From an uncultured Phocaeicola sp. (lineage in GTDB: Bacteria; Bacteroidota; Bacteroidia; Bacteroidales; Bacteroidaceae): a DNA stretch of 13,997 nucleotides. A program made the position numbers and the translations under genes. Below the pieces are notes generated by a model that saw nothing but the letters and a program-made list of their open reading frames with translations, searched no databases and was not told the DNA's origin. Shown here piece by piece: positions 1 through 7,102 of this stretch. Each line of letters opens with the position of its first letter. Within the stretch, counting starts at the first letter, position 1. The stretch is taken from assembly GCA_948956705.1 (NCBI GenBank), contig CARCZS010000042.1, positions 1-13,997 on the forward strand. The letters run 5' to 3'.

Positions 1-3000
1 TGGGTGCCTCTACAGGATCAGCATACGCGGTCGCCAATCCCGGCGTTACCGATGTGAAAATCACACAACAGACAGGGACGTGTAAGGGAGTCGTAGTAGA
101 TGCTACAGGTGAAACCGTTATCGGTGCGTCTGTAGTAGTGAAAGGTACGACCAATGGTACTATTACCGGTATTGATGGTGACTTTTCCTTGTCAGGTGTT
201 AAACAAGGAGATGTTATCCAAGTTTCCTTTGTGGGATATCTTACCCAAGAGATTAAATTTAAAGGAGAATCTTTAAAAATTATTCTTCAAGAAGATTCAC
301 AAACTCTTCAAGAAGTGGTTGTAGTAGGTTATGGTGGTGTTCAGAAAGCCAAAACAATGACTGCATCTGCCGCTACCGTAAAGATGTCCGAATTGGCAAA
401 GTTACCGGTTGCTTCTATGTCCGAAGGGTTGGGAGGACGTGTTACCGGTGTGGTAACTCAACAGGCTTCCGGTGCGCCGGGTGAAAACGCCAGAATTTGG
501 ATTCGAGGCGGTGAAAATATCTTGTATGTCATTGACGATGTCGTGATGGATTCGGGGCAAGGTAATGAGTTTTTCAACCGCTTGCGTCCGGATGATATCG
601 CTTCCATGTCAATCTTGAAAGACGCTGCTGCAACTGCCGTATATGGTCCGCGTGCCGCTAATGGTGTAGTAGTGATTGCTACCAAGCGTGGACAGGAAGG
701 CGCGCCTACCATTACTTTAAACCAAAAAGTGTCTATCATGACTCCTGCTTATCGTCCCAAAGGATTGAGTAGTTACGAGTATGCATTGGCACGTAATGAA
801 GCGGAATTGGCAAGTTTCCAGGAGAGTCCGACTTTTAATGATACAGAACTTTCTAAATATTATATGGGCGATCTGTGGCAGAAAGGATACGGATTTGAAG
901 AAATCCGTAACCTGGTGAACGAAAGATATAATTTAGGGTATTCTTTGCAAGACATCAACGACTTGTTCGATCCGTTAAAGACACAAGGTAAAAATATCCA
1001 GGACTACTATTCTTCTTACGACCCATGGGATATGTTTGATCATACACAGCCAATGTATCAAACTAATGTCAGCCTGCGTGGTGGTGGCGAACGTATCAAA
1101 TATTATTCAAGTTTGGGATATATGAAGCAAAATGGTGTCAATGATAAATATTCATACGAACAGGTGAACATGATTTTGAACACAGACGCCATGTTGTTGA
1201 GCGACAAGAGTTTGAAATTTACTTTCAACTTGAACGGTAATACTTCTAACAACAATAAACCTGCCGATGGTGAAGGTGTGTTCAACAATGCCATGTATGG
1301 TGACTGGATGCCTAAGAGGCCGGCTGCCTGGAGTACCGGACTGCCAAGAAAGGGATCTGTGGAGGCGCAGTTGAACAACGGTTTCAACAATACAGAATCT
1401 TATCGCTTCCAGATGAATGCAGCTTTGAAATGGAGTGTGCCTTGGGTGGAAGGCTTGTCTGCACAGGCTAGCTTGAACTTCACTACTTCTTATTATCATC
1501 AGCGTCATTTTAACCATGATCAGGAAGGCGTTTATGACAATCCGTATGCTACTGCCGTTTCTTCCTATAATCCTGAAAACGCCAACTTATATGAAAAATG
1601 GAATAAGTATAAGTTGTTGACCGGCATTTTCCAGATTGATTATACCCGTTCTTTCGGAAAGCATAATCTATCTGCTATGGTGAACTATCAAAGTCAGGTA
1701 AGAAAGAGCAATTGGACGGATGCAAAGAAAAAAGGCTATCCTACCACTTTGGCTCCGCAGCTTGATCTAGGCGGTACATTAGTTTCTGCCGGTGGCTCTG
1801 CTGAAGAATGGGGTTCTGCTTCTTACATCGGGCGTTTTACTTACGACTATGACAATAAGTACCTGTTCCAATACAGTGCTAACTACAATGGTTCTTTGAG
1901 TTATAGCCCGGATAAACGTTGGGGATATTTTCAGGCTTTCTCATTGGGTTGGGTGATGTCCGATGAAGTTTGGTTCAAGAATTTGGTGAATCCGAACATT
2001 GTTAATATGATAAAATTACGTGGCGGATTTGGATTGGTAGGTAATGAAGTGGGAAGTCCATTTTCTTTCCTTACCCAATATGCGCAGAGTTCAAACCGCA
2101 TATTGTTTGGAGAAAATATGGCTTCTAATGTAGGATGGTACGAGTCTGATGTAGCAAACAATTTACAATGGTCCAGCAGTAAGCAGTATGGTATTGGTCT
2201 GGATTTCGGCTTTTTGAAAGACCGCTTGACAGGATCATTCGATACGTTTTTATATTTGAACAAAGGAGATGTGATGGACATGACTGATGATATGATTCGG
2301 GTAGATATTTTAGGTATGCCGAACACTCCGAAAATTAATGCTCCGTACACTACTTCACGAAAAGGAGGTTTCGAAGTTTCGTTGAACTGGCAAGACAAGA
2401 TTGGCAAAGTCGGTTATCGTGTAGGGGTAAACTATTCTTATTGGGATGAACGGGTGACTCGCCATAGCAGCTCTGATTCGGACTGGTGGACTCCGACATT
2501 CGACAATATCGGCAAACGTCCTTATGTAACAAACGGAGAATCTATAACATATCCTTATGGGTTGAAGACCAATGGATTACACGGGTCATGGCAAAAAATG
2601 TATAATTCCTTATTACACGCTAACAATAATATGACTTTGGGAACTCCGGCTTTGGTGGACTTAAATGGTGATGGTCGTGTAAATGATTACTATGTGTTCA
2701 ATGCGGAAGGGTCTACTCCACATACTCAATTTGGTGTAACTTTAGGAGCCGACTGGAACGGATTCGATCTGGAACTGTTCTTCCAAGGAGCAACCGGTGC
2801 AAGGGGAGCTATGCCTTCTCCGCTCCGCAGCCAACAAAGCTATATGTGGAATTACGGACAATACGCGTTCCAGAATGCATATACACCGAGCAACCCTGAT
2901 GTAGACGCCGCTCTTCCAACTCCGGTTCCTGAAGGCAATGGATTTGGATATAGTTACATTGACATCTGGTCTTTTGATGCCTCTTACCTGAAACTGAAAA

Positions 3001-3242
3001 ATATCAGTTTACGTTATGACTTAAAACGTTCGGTTTTGAAAAATCTACCAGTTATTCAAGGATTGGATTTAAGTTTCGTTGTGACTAACGCATTTACTTG
3101 GACTAAAAAATCTTATCCACTGAAAGATTTGCAGGATCCCGAATTCATTACTACAGGTGCTTCTATCTATAATAACAATGGTACTTTGGGAAGCTATCCT
3201 ACCCAGCGTTCTTATACTTTGGGCGTAACAGTAACTTTATAA
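1..3242 (+). CDS. SusC-family TonB-dependent outer-membrane transporter, 5'-partial
   Basis: This is the outer-membrane barrel that imports glycans, powered by TonB and working with the SusD lipoprotein next door. The frame is open to the left edge (first full codon at 3), and the residues before the GTG at 54 (ASTGSAYAVANPGVTD) look like the end of a signal peptide and the mature N-terminus. The real start is therefore outside the window and GTG 54 is not used; 1,079 residues are visible. Domains in order are a carboxypeptidase-regulatory-like beta sandwich (nt about 84-300, KGVVVDATGE...GIDGDFSL), a TonB-box-like EVVVVGYG (about 312-335), a plug domain ending in LKDAAATAVYGPRAANGVVV (about 616-680), and a long barrel. 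A DLNGDGRVND calcium-loop-like motif lies at 2658-2687. The last strand ends YTLGVTVTL, a typical barrel C-terminus. No STN domain is visible. The susD start follows 12 nt after the stop, so the two form one operon. The family is certain; the substrate cannot be read from the sequence. Confidence 0.95.
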   Translation, partial: GASTGSAYAVANPGVTDVKITQQTGTCKGVVVDATGETVIGASVVVKGTTNGTITGIDGDFSLSGVKQGDVIQVSFVGYLTQEIKFKGESLKIILQEDSQTLQEVVVVGYGGVQKAKTMTASAATVKMSELAKLPVASMSEGLGGRVTGVVTQQASGAPGENARIWIRGGENILYVIDDVVMDSGQGNEFFNRLRPDDIASMSILKDAAATAVYGPRAANGVVVIATKRGQEGAPTITLNQKVSIMTPAYRPKGLSSYEYALARNEAELASFQESPTFNDTELSKYYMGDLWQKGYGFEEIRNLVNERYNLGYSLQDINDLFDPLKTQGKNIQDYYSSYDPWDMFDHTQPMYQTNVSLRGGGERIKYYSSLGYMKQNGVNDKYSYEQVNMILNTDAMLLSDKSLKFTFNLNGNTSNNNKPADGEGVFNNAMYGDWMPKRPAAWSTGLPRKGSVEAQLNNGFNNTESYRFQMNAALKWSVPWVEGLSAQASLNFTTSYYHQRHFNHDQEGVYDNPYATAVSSYNPENANLYEKWNKYKLLTGIFQIDYTRSFGKHNLSAMVNYQSQVRKSNWTDAKKKGYPTTLAPQLDLGGTLVSAGGSAEEWGSASYIGRFTYDYDNKYLFQYSANYNGSLSYSPDKRWGYFQAFSLGWVMSDEVWFKNLVNPNIVNMIKLRGGFGLVGNEVGSPFSFLTQYAQSSNRILFGENMASNVGWYESDVANNLQWSSSKQYGIGLDFGFLKDRLTGSFDTFLYLNKGDVMDMTDDMIRVDILGMPNTPKINAPYTTSRKGGFEVSLNWQDKIGKVGYRVGVNYSYWDERVTRHSSSDSDWWTPTFDNIGKRPYVTNGESITYPYGLKTNGLHGSWQKMYNSLLHANNNMTLGTPALVDLNGDGRVNDYYVFNAEGSTPHTQFGVTLGADWNGFDLELFFQGATGARGAMPSPLRSQQSYMWNYGQYAFQNAYTPSNPDVDAALPTPVPEGNGFGYSYIDIWSFDASYLKLKNISLRYDLKRSVLKNLPVIQGLDLSFVVTNAFTWTKKSYPLKDLQDPEFITTGASIYNNNGTLGSYPTQRSYTLGVTVTL

Positions 3243-3254
3243 AACTTGGTTAAT

Positions 3255-5240
3255 ATGAAACGTAAAAATAAAACAACTAAATATATTCTGGCCGGGTTAT
3301 TTCTTTCTTCGATGATGGGAGTAACAACTGCATGTGATCCGTTAGGAATAGAACCTACAACAAAAGTGGATGAAGAACGCTTTTGGGAAAATCCTCAATT
3401 GGCTCGTTCTTATGTGAACAATTTCTATTTCATATCCCAATCGGCATCTGGTGACACCTTCCAGTCAGAACAGTGGTCAGATAACTGTCAGGGAAACTAT
3501 GAACAGGACTGGGATACGTATCGACAGTACAATTTTAACAAACGTACTTATGATGAAAATAATGGTATCACTTGTTTCAGCGCCCCATGGAGTGGAGCTT
3601 ATAAAAACATTCGTGCTGTAAATCTTGGAATTGAAAAAATTTCTTCCAGCAGCATATTGACAGAGGCTCAGAAGAACCAATTCTTGGGTGAATGTTACTT
3701 TTTCCGTGCTTTTATTTATTTTGACATGGAAAAGTTTTGGGGAAGCGTTCCTTATGTAGACAAAGCGTTAACGATTGAAGATGAAACCTATTTGCCTCGT
3801 ACTAAACGCGAAACTATTTTCGACAATATTCTAGACGATTTGCAGAAATCCGTAGATTATTTTAAAGCTTATGGTGGAACGCATACGCTTGGTATGGTAA
3901 ATGAAGATGTAGCTAACGCATACATCTCTCGCGTGGCTTTATATGCAGCCAATGCGGCCGATGCTTCAGCCAAAGGTCTATATTCGGATGATGCTGAAGG
4001 CTTGTTCAAGTTTGAGAAGAATGCAAATCATTATTATGAATTGGCTTATAATGCAGCTAAAGGATTGATAGGCAAGTACAGTTTGGAACCGAATTATGAG
4101 GATCTGTTCACAAAAACAGAGTCACATACAAGCGTTGAGTCAATTTGGCCGGTCATGTTTAAAGAAAACCAACGTAGTGGTTTCAATCCAACTGCAAAGA
4201 ACGGACCTGACGGGAATTATTATGGAGCAACCGAAGATGCGACTTATTCTTACGGGCGTCGTTCAGGTTTATTTCCTACACAGGATTTGGTAGACTGTTA
4301 TTTACAGAAAGATGACGCTGATGGCAAATGGAAAAATTGGTGGGAAACTTCACAGGCAAAAGCCATGGGAATCCATAGAAATGCAGAAGGAGAATTAGAA
4401 GGAGAATCTGCTAATTATCGCGATATGTTCAAGAATCGCGATAGCCGCTTCTATTCCACAGTTACTTACGATGGAGCATATATGGGACCGGAAGAAGAAC
4501 GTTATATTATTCAAACTTGGATTGACAATACTACACTAGATGAAAAGACCTTAAAATACAGTGCTTTACATTCTGGGTATAGAGTGATGGAAAATTTAAA
4601 TTCCGCACCAATCAACAGAGCTTCCGCACAAACAATAACTGGTTATTATTCAAGGAAGTACTCTCAGTTTAATAAAATCAATACGGACGGGACTTTGGAT
4701 TTTGACACCCAGCGTCAGACTTGCTATTTCAATGTACGGTATGCGGAAGTGTTGCTGAATTGTGCCGAGGCAAGTATTAAACTAGGCAAGACCGATGCGG
4801 CAGGCTATATCAATGAAATCCGTAATCGTGCCGGATTGCCTAATTATGACGGCAATGATTTGTGGAATGAAATGAAACTGCAACGTCGTTTGGAATTTGC
4901 ATTTGAATGTCCGGGCTTCCGTTATTTCGATTTATTGCGTTGGGGGGAAGCAGAAGGCAAAACGACTATTGAAGAGTTGAATACTCCTTCCAGAGGATTA
5001 TGGATTTTCCGTAAAGGTATGGAAAGCGAAAAGGCTGGTGAGAATGGTTATCCTGTAGAGCCGGGTGGTGAAGGATATTTTACTCCTAAATTCCAGACTT
5101 TTGAGATGCCGTATTCTTATTATGAAAGAAAGTTTGATGATGCAAGATACTACTTTGTACCATTTTCACAGTCCATGTTGAGAGACTATACACAATTGCA
5201 ACAGAATCCGGGATGGAAAAACTTCAACTATAACAATTAA
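3255..5240 (+). CDS. SusD/RagB-family glycan-binding lipoprotein
   Basis: This lipoprotein caps the SusC barrel and binds glycan at the cell surface. I chose the ATG at 3255 (MKRKNKTTKYILAG) over a TTG at 3246, because it puts a charged N-terminus directly before the hydrophobic stretch; that gives 661 aa. The lipidation cysteine is Cys27 (VTTAC-DPLGIE), a relaxed Bacteroidetes lipobox. SusD hallmarks are an N-terminal ERFWENPQLARSYVNNFY (residues about 40-57), a TPR-like helical core, then CYFNVRYAEVLLNCAEASIKLG-type helix (about 488), YINEIRNRAGLP (about 518) and RRLEFAFECPGFRYFDLLRW (about 544-563). The C-terminus, FVPFSQSMLRDYTQLQQNPGW, is the usual SusD ending. It is somewhat longer than many family members. 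It lies 12 nt after susC and 12 nt before the next lipoprotein gene, so translation is probably coupled. The family call is firm; ligand specificity is unknown. Confidence 0.95.
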   Translation: MKRKNKTTKYILAGLFLSSMMGVTTACDPLGIEPTTKVDEERFWENPQLARSYVNNFYFISQSASGDTFQSEQWSDNCQGNYEQDWDTYRQYNFNKRTYDENNGITCFSAPWSGAYKNIRAVNLGIEKISSSSILTEAQKNQFLGECYFFRAFIYFDMEKFWGSVPYVDKALTIEDETYLPRTKRETIFDNILDDLQKSVDYFKAYGGTHTLGMVNEDVANAYISRVALYAANAADASAKGLYSDDAEGLFKFEKNANHYYELAYNAAKGLIGKYSLEPNYEDLFTKTESHTSVESIWPVMFKENQRSGFNPTAKNGPDGNYYGATEDATYSYGRRSGLFPTQDLVDCYLQKDDADGKWKNWWETSQAKAMGIHRNAEGELEGESANYRDMFKNRDSRFYSTVTYDGAYMGPEEERYIIQTWIDNTTLDEKTLKYSALHSGYRVMENLNSAPINRASAQTITGYYSRKYSQFNKINTDGTLDFDTQRQTCYFNVRYAEVLLNCAEASIKLGKTDAAGYINEIRNRAGLPNYDGNDLWNEMKLQRRLEFAFECPGFRYFDLLRWGEAEGKTTIEELNTPSRGLWIFRKGMESEKAGENGYPVEPGGEGYFTPKFQTFEMPYSYYERKFDDARYYFVPFSQSMLRDYTQLQQNPGWKNFNYNN

Positions 5241-5252
5241 AAAAAGATAGTT

Positions 5253-5978
5253 ATGATGAATAAATTGCTAAATAAAATATGTATAGGTGCAGCTGTGTTG
5301 TGCAGTGCATCAGTTATTTCTAGTTGTACTGCCGGATTGACTTATGAAGAGGCACCGGAATCTGTTTATTCAGAAGTAGGGGTAAGCAAAATCGAGTTAA
5401 AAGCCCGGGAATTGTTTAATGACAAGATTTATGCAGTTAACTGGAACAAATGGGTGGACAATTATATTGATACTCGTTTGATTGGAAGTTCTGACGTTTT
5501 TACGTGGGTTAACAGAACGGGGGCTCCCTATACCATGCCGGATGGGAAAGTTGTGGCTGCCGGAGAATCAATAAAAGTGGAAGGTTCGGAAACAATAGAA
5601 TCCGATAGCAGTGCGCCTGATGGCAAGGTGTATGTATTAAACGTATATGCCGCTTCGGATGTACAATATTCGACAGCTAACAAGGGGTTCTTGTTTGATG
5701 GCAGCAAGTTCTCCGGTGACTTTGAATTGGTGAATCCTGTTGATAACCGTTCACAATATGTAGTTCTTCCTGTTAGAAAGAATGAAATCATAGGTGAACT
5801 TTATCTGGTAAGCTATTCTGTCTGTACGGTAGAACCCGTAGGTGACTCTCCTAAATTGGGTATGCCGGGAGATTTTACCAAGCCTCGTCGTTATCTGGTG
5901 AAGAATATCGCTCATCGCCCTGCTGGAGTGGAGCAACATCAGCGTATGTATGAAGTACGTGTTACTTTCCTTCCGTAA
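5253..5978 (+). CDS. Lipoprotein of unrecognised family in the SusE/F position
   Basis: This predicted lipoprotein has 241 aa. The leader MMNKLLNKICIGAAVLCSA ends in ISSC, with Cys25 as lipidation site (Cys24 if the second ATG at 5256 is used). The mature part begins TAGLTYEEAPES and looks beta-rich, with no catalytic motif I recognise. Visible landmarks are NWNKWVDNYIDTRL (about residues 64-77), a Pro/Gly/Asp-rich middle (MPDGKVVAAGES) and a C-terminal half containing ELYLVSYSVCTVEPVG and KPRRYLVKNI. It starts 12 nt after susD and ends just before a strong hairpin, so it is the last gene of the susCD transcription unit. By position it is probably an accessory surface glycan-binding protein like SusE/SusF. 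That is inference from context, not from a family match. Confidence 0.85.
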   Translation: MMNKLLNKICIGAAVLCSASVISSCTAGLTYEEAPESVYSEVGVSKIELKARELFNDKIYAVNWNKWVDNYIDTRLIGSSDVFTWVNRTGAPYTMPDGKVVAAGESIKVEGSETIESDSSAPDGKVYVLNVYAASDVQYSTANKGFLFDGSKFSGDFELVNPVDNRSQYVVLPVRKNEIIGELYLVSYSVCTVEPVGDSPKLGMPGDFTKPRRYLVKNIAHRPAGVEQHQRMYEVRVTFLP

Positions 5979-6006
5979 CGCAGGTGAATTCTTTTTTATA
6001 ATAAAT

Positions 6007-6037
6007 GAAAGGGTGGGCTTCAGGCTCACCCTTTCTT
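6007..6037 (+). terminator. Hairpin terminator after the susCD operon
   Basis: A 13-bp stem (GAAAGGGTGGGCT at 6007-6019, GGCTCACCCTTTC at 6023-6035, two G-U wobbles) closes a 3-nt loop 28 nt after the lipoprotein stop. Only a short T-rich tail (CTTTCTT) follows, so termination may be partial. The next gene starts 26 nt downstream with no clear promoter of its own and could depend on read-through. Confidence 0.75.
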
Positions 6038-6062
6038 GAGATAAACAATTAACTGAAAATAT

Positions 6063-6710
6063 ATGAGACTGATTTTATGTTGGTTAGGGATATGGATATT
6101 CTGTGTGGGTCTGTTTGCGCAAAATACTAAGGACAATTCCTCTTATCTGTTTGATGAATTTCAAGATTGCTTGATTGTATATAAAGATGGAAGACAGTTT
6201 ACGGCTCCGGTTAATTATGACCTGATAAAGAAGCATTATGTCTTTAAAGATCCGGAACAACAAGAAAAGGAGTTTTCTGATCCGGAATTGATAGCGGTGC
6301 TTCGCATAGGCAACAGAAGTTTCTTGATAGGAAAGCAAGAAGCGGTAGAGGTAATCCAAGCTCAGCCCAAATTCAATGTAATCTATACAGGTGATACACG
6401 AAGAGCCCCCAAAAAGATTTCGTATGGAGGAACTACACAAACGGCTTCCGTGGATAACTATTCAGGATTAACAGGTACAGGGTTGTCCGGTGGCATACAG
6501 GACGCCCAACGTATCGTTACCGGAATTAATAAAACCTACGAAGTTGGTGTAGGTAAAAAAACGAAACGCTTTTATAACAAGAAGAGTTTTTTAAAGCTTT
6601 TCCCTAAAAAACAACAAGTCCGATGGAACCGATACATCGAAGAAAATAAGATAGATTTCGGTTCTGTGGATCAGGTGTTCAAGCTCTTTCAAGTTTCTAT
6701 TTCACACTAA
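6063..6710 (+). CDS. Secreted protein of unknown function (215 aa)
   Basis: I do not recognise a named family. The start (MRLILCWLGIWIFCVGLFA) is a clear signal peptide, with probable cleavage after Ala19 before QNTKDNSS; there is no lipobox cysteine, so the product is periplasmic or exported. The N-terminal half (about residues 28-95) reads YLFDEFQDCLIVYKDGRQF, then NYDLIKKHYVFKD and a short strand-rich stretch ending RIGNRSFLIG. This resembles small Bacteroidetes secreted proteins built from a repeated strand pattern. The middle is Gly/Thr/Ser-rich, and the C-terminus is basic and helical (KKTKRFYNKKSFLKLFPKKQQ). It sits on the same strand 84 nt after the lipoprotein but behind a hairpin, so it is only loosely attached to the sus operon. 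The last residues (FQVSISH) abut the truncated ATPase fragment, so the native C-terminus may have been altered. Confidence 0.8.
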   Translation: MRLILCWLGIWIFCVGLFAQNTKDNSSYLFDEFQDCLIVYKDGRQFTAPVNYDLIKKHYVFKDPEQQEKEFSDPELIAVLRIGNRSFLIGKQEAVEVIQAQPKFNVIYTGDTRRAPKKISYGGTTQTASVDNYSGLTGTGLSGGIQDAQRIVTGINKTYEVGVGKKTKRFYNKKSFLKLFPKKQQVRWNRYIEENKIDFGSVDQVFKLFQVSISH

Positions 6711-6787
6711 GCATTTTCGCGGTCACAGAAATAGTCGGGTCCTTGGTAACCGGTTATTAAAAATGGATTAGTAGGAATATTCTTCAT
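6711..6787 (-). pseudogene. Orphan 5' fragment of a Bacteroidales AAA/Arch_ATPase-type gene
   Basis: Read on the - strand from an ATG at 6787-6785, this gives MKNIPTNPFLITGYQ followed by GPDYFCDRENA and a stop at 6709-6707. From memory, NPF..TGY.GP.YFCDRE is the opening signature of the large Bacteroidales family of AAA ATP-binding proteins (archaeal-ATPase type), which then continues into a Walker A region. Here only about 25 codons remain, and the frame ends exactly where the 3' end of the secreted-protein gene begins. No Walker A or B motif follows. It looks like what is left after a deletion or recombination removed the body of the gene. The reading is by eye; it could be a chance match, though an 18-residue signature is long for that. 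Confidence 0.6.
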
Positions 6788-7038
6788 TGCTGTTTTTATG
6801 TTACATAAAACATGTAACGCAAATAACGCAATAAAGTTTGGATTGAGCAAATATGAGAGTTGTATTTTTGTGTTGCCCATTGTACCATGCTCTGACTTGA
6901 CATGGTCCATGGCAATAATTTAATATGGCAGTTACAAGATATCTAAAGCAGAAGTTATGCAGATAATGATCATGTTTCATGGATAAGGACATGATACCTG
7001 GAGCATTATGATCCTTTGGAAAGCATCAGGAGCAGAAA
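6788..7038. other. Non-coding remainder of the 392-bp convergent gap
   Basis: I find no convincing gene here. The left end is probably the old leader of the ATPase fragment: it holds a 7-bp inverted repeat (GTTACAT 6800-6806, ATGTAAC 6812-6818) and a tandem TAACGCAAA/TAACGCAA (6815-6831). Further right there is an ATGATCAT palindrome (6966-6973) and a near-palindrome GGAGCATTATGATCC (7000-7014). Short - strand reading frames across this stretch have no recognisable content. Confidence 0.5.
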
Positions 7039-7087
7039 ACAGGAAGAGGGTATATAGCCGGAGCCGGCTGTTATACCCTCTTCCTGT
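7039..7087 (-). terminator. Strong hairpin between convergent genes, terminator of GH92
   Basis: A perfect 16-bp inverted repeat (ACAGGAAGAGGGTATA at 7039-7054, its complement at 7072-7087) encloses a second GC-rich stem (AGCCG/CGGCT at 7056-7069). It starts 15 nt past the GH92 stop. On the - strand the stem is followed by TTTCTGCT, a modest T tract, so it best fits termination of GH92. It may also block + strand read-through from the secreted-protein gene. Confidence 0.85.
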
Positions 7088-7102
7088 AATGAGGTAGATT
7101 CC

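Noticed and set aside
54..56. GTG start for the SusC-like gene
   Set aside because: The frame stays open to the left edge and encodes the end of a signal peptide before this codon, so the gene is partial and starts outside the window.
6801..6992. 63-codon - strand frame in the convergent gap
   Set aside because: It is Cys/His/Leu-rich without a recognisable motif, overlaps the likely leader of the ATPase fragment, and has no promoter that I can defend.
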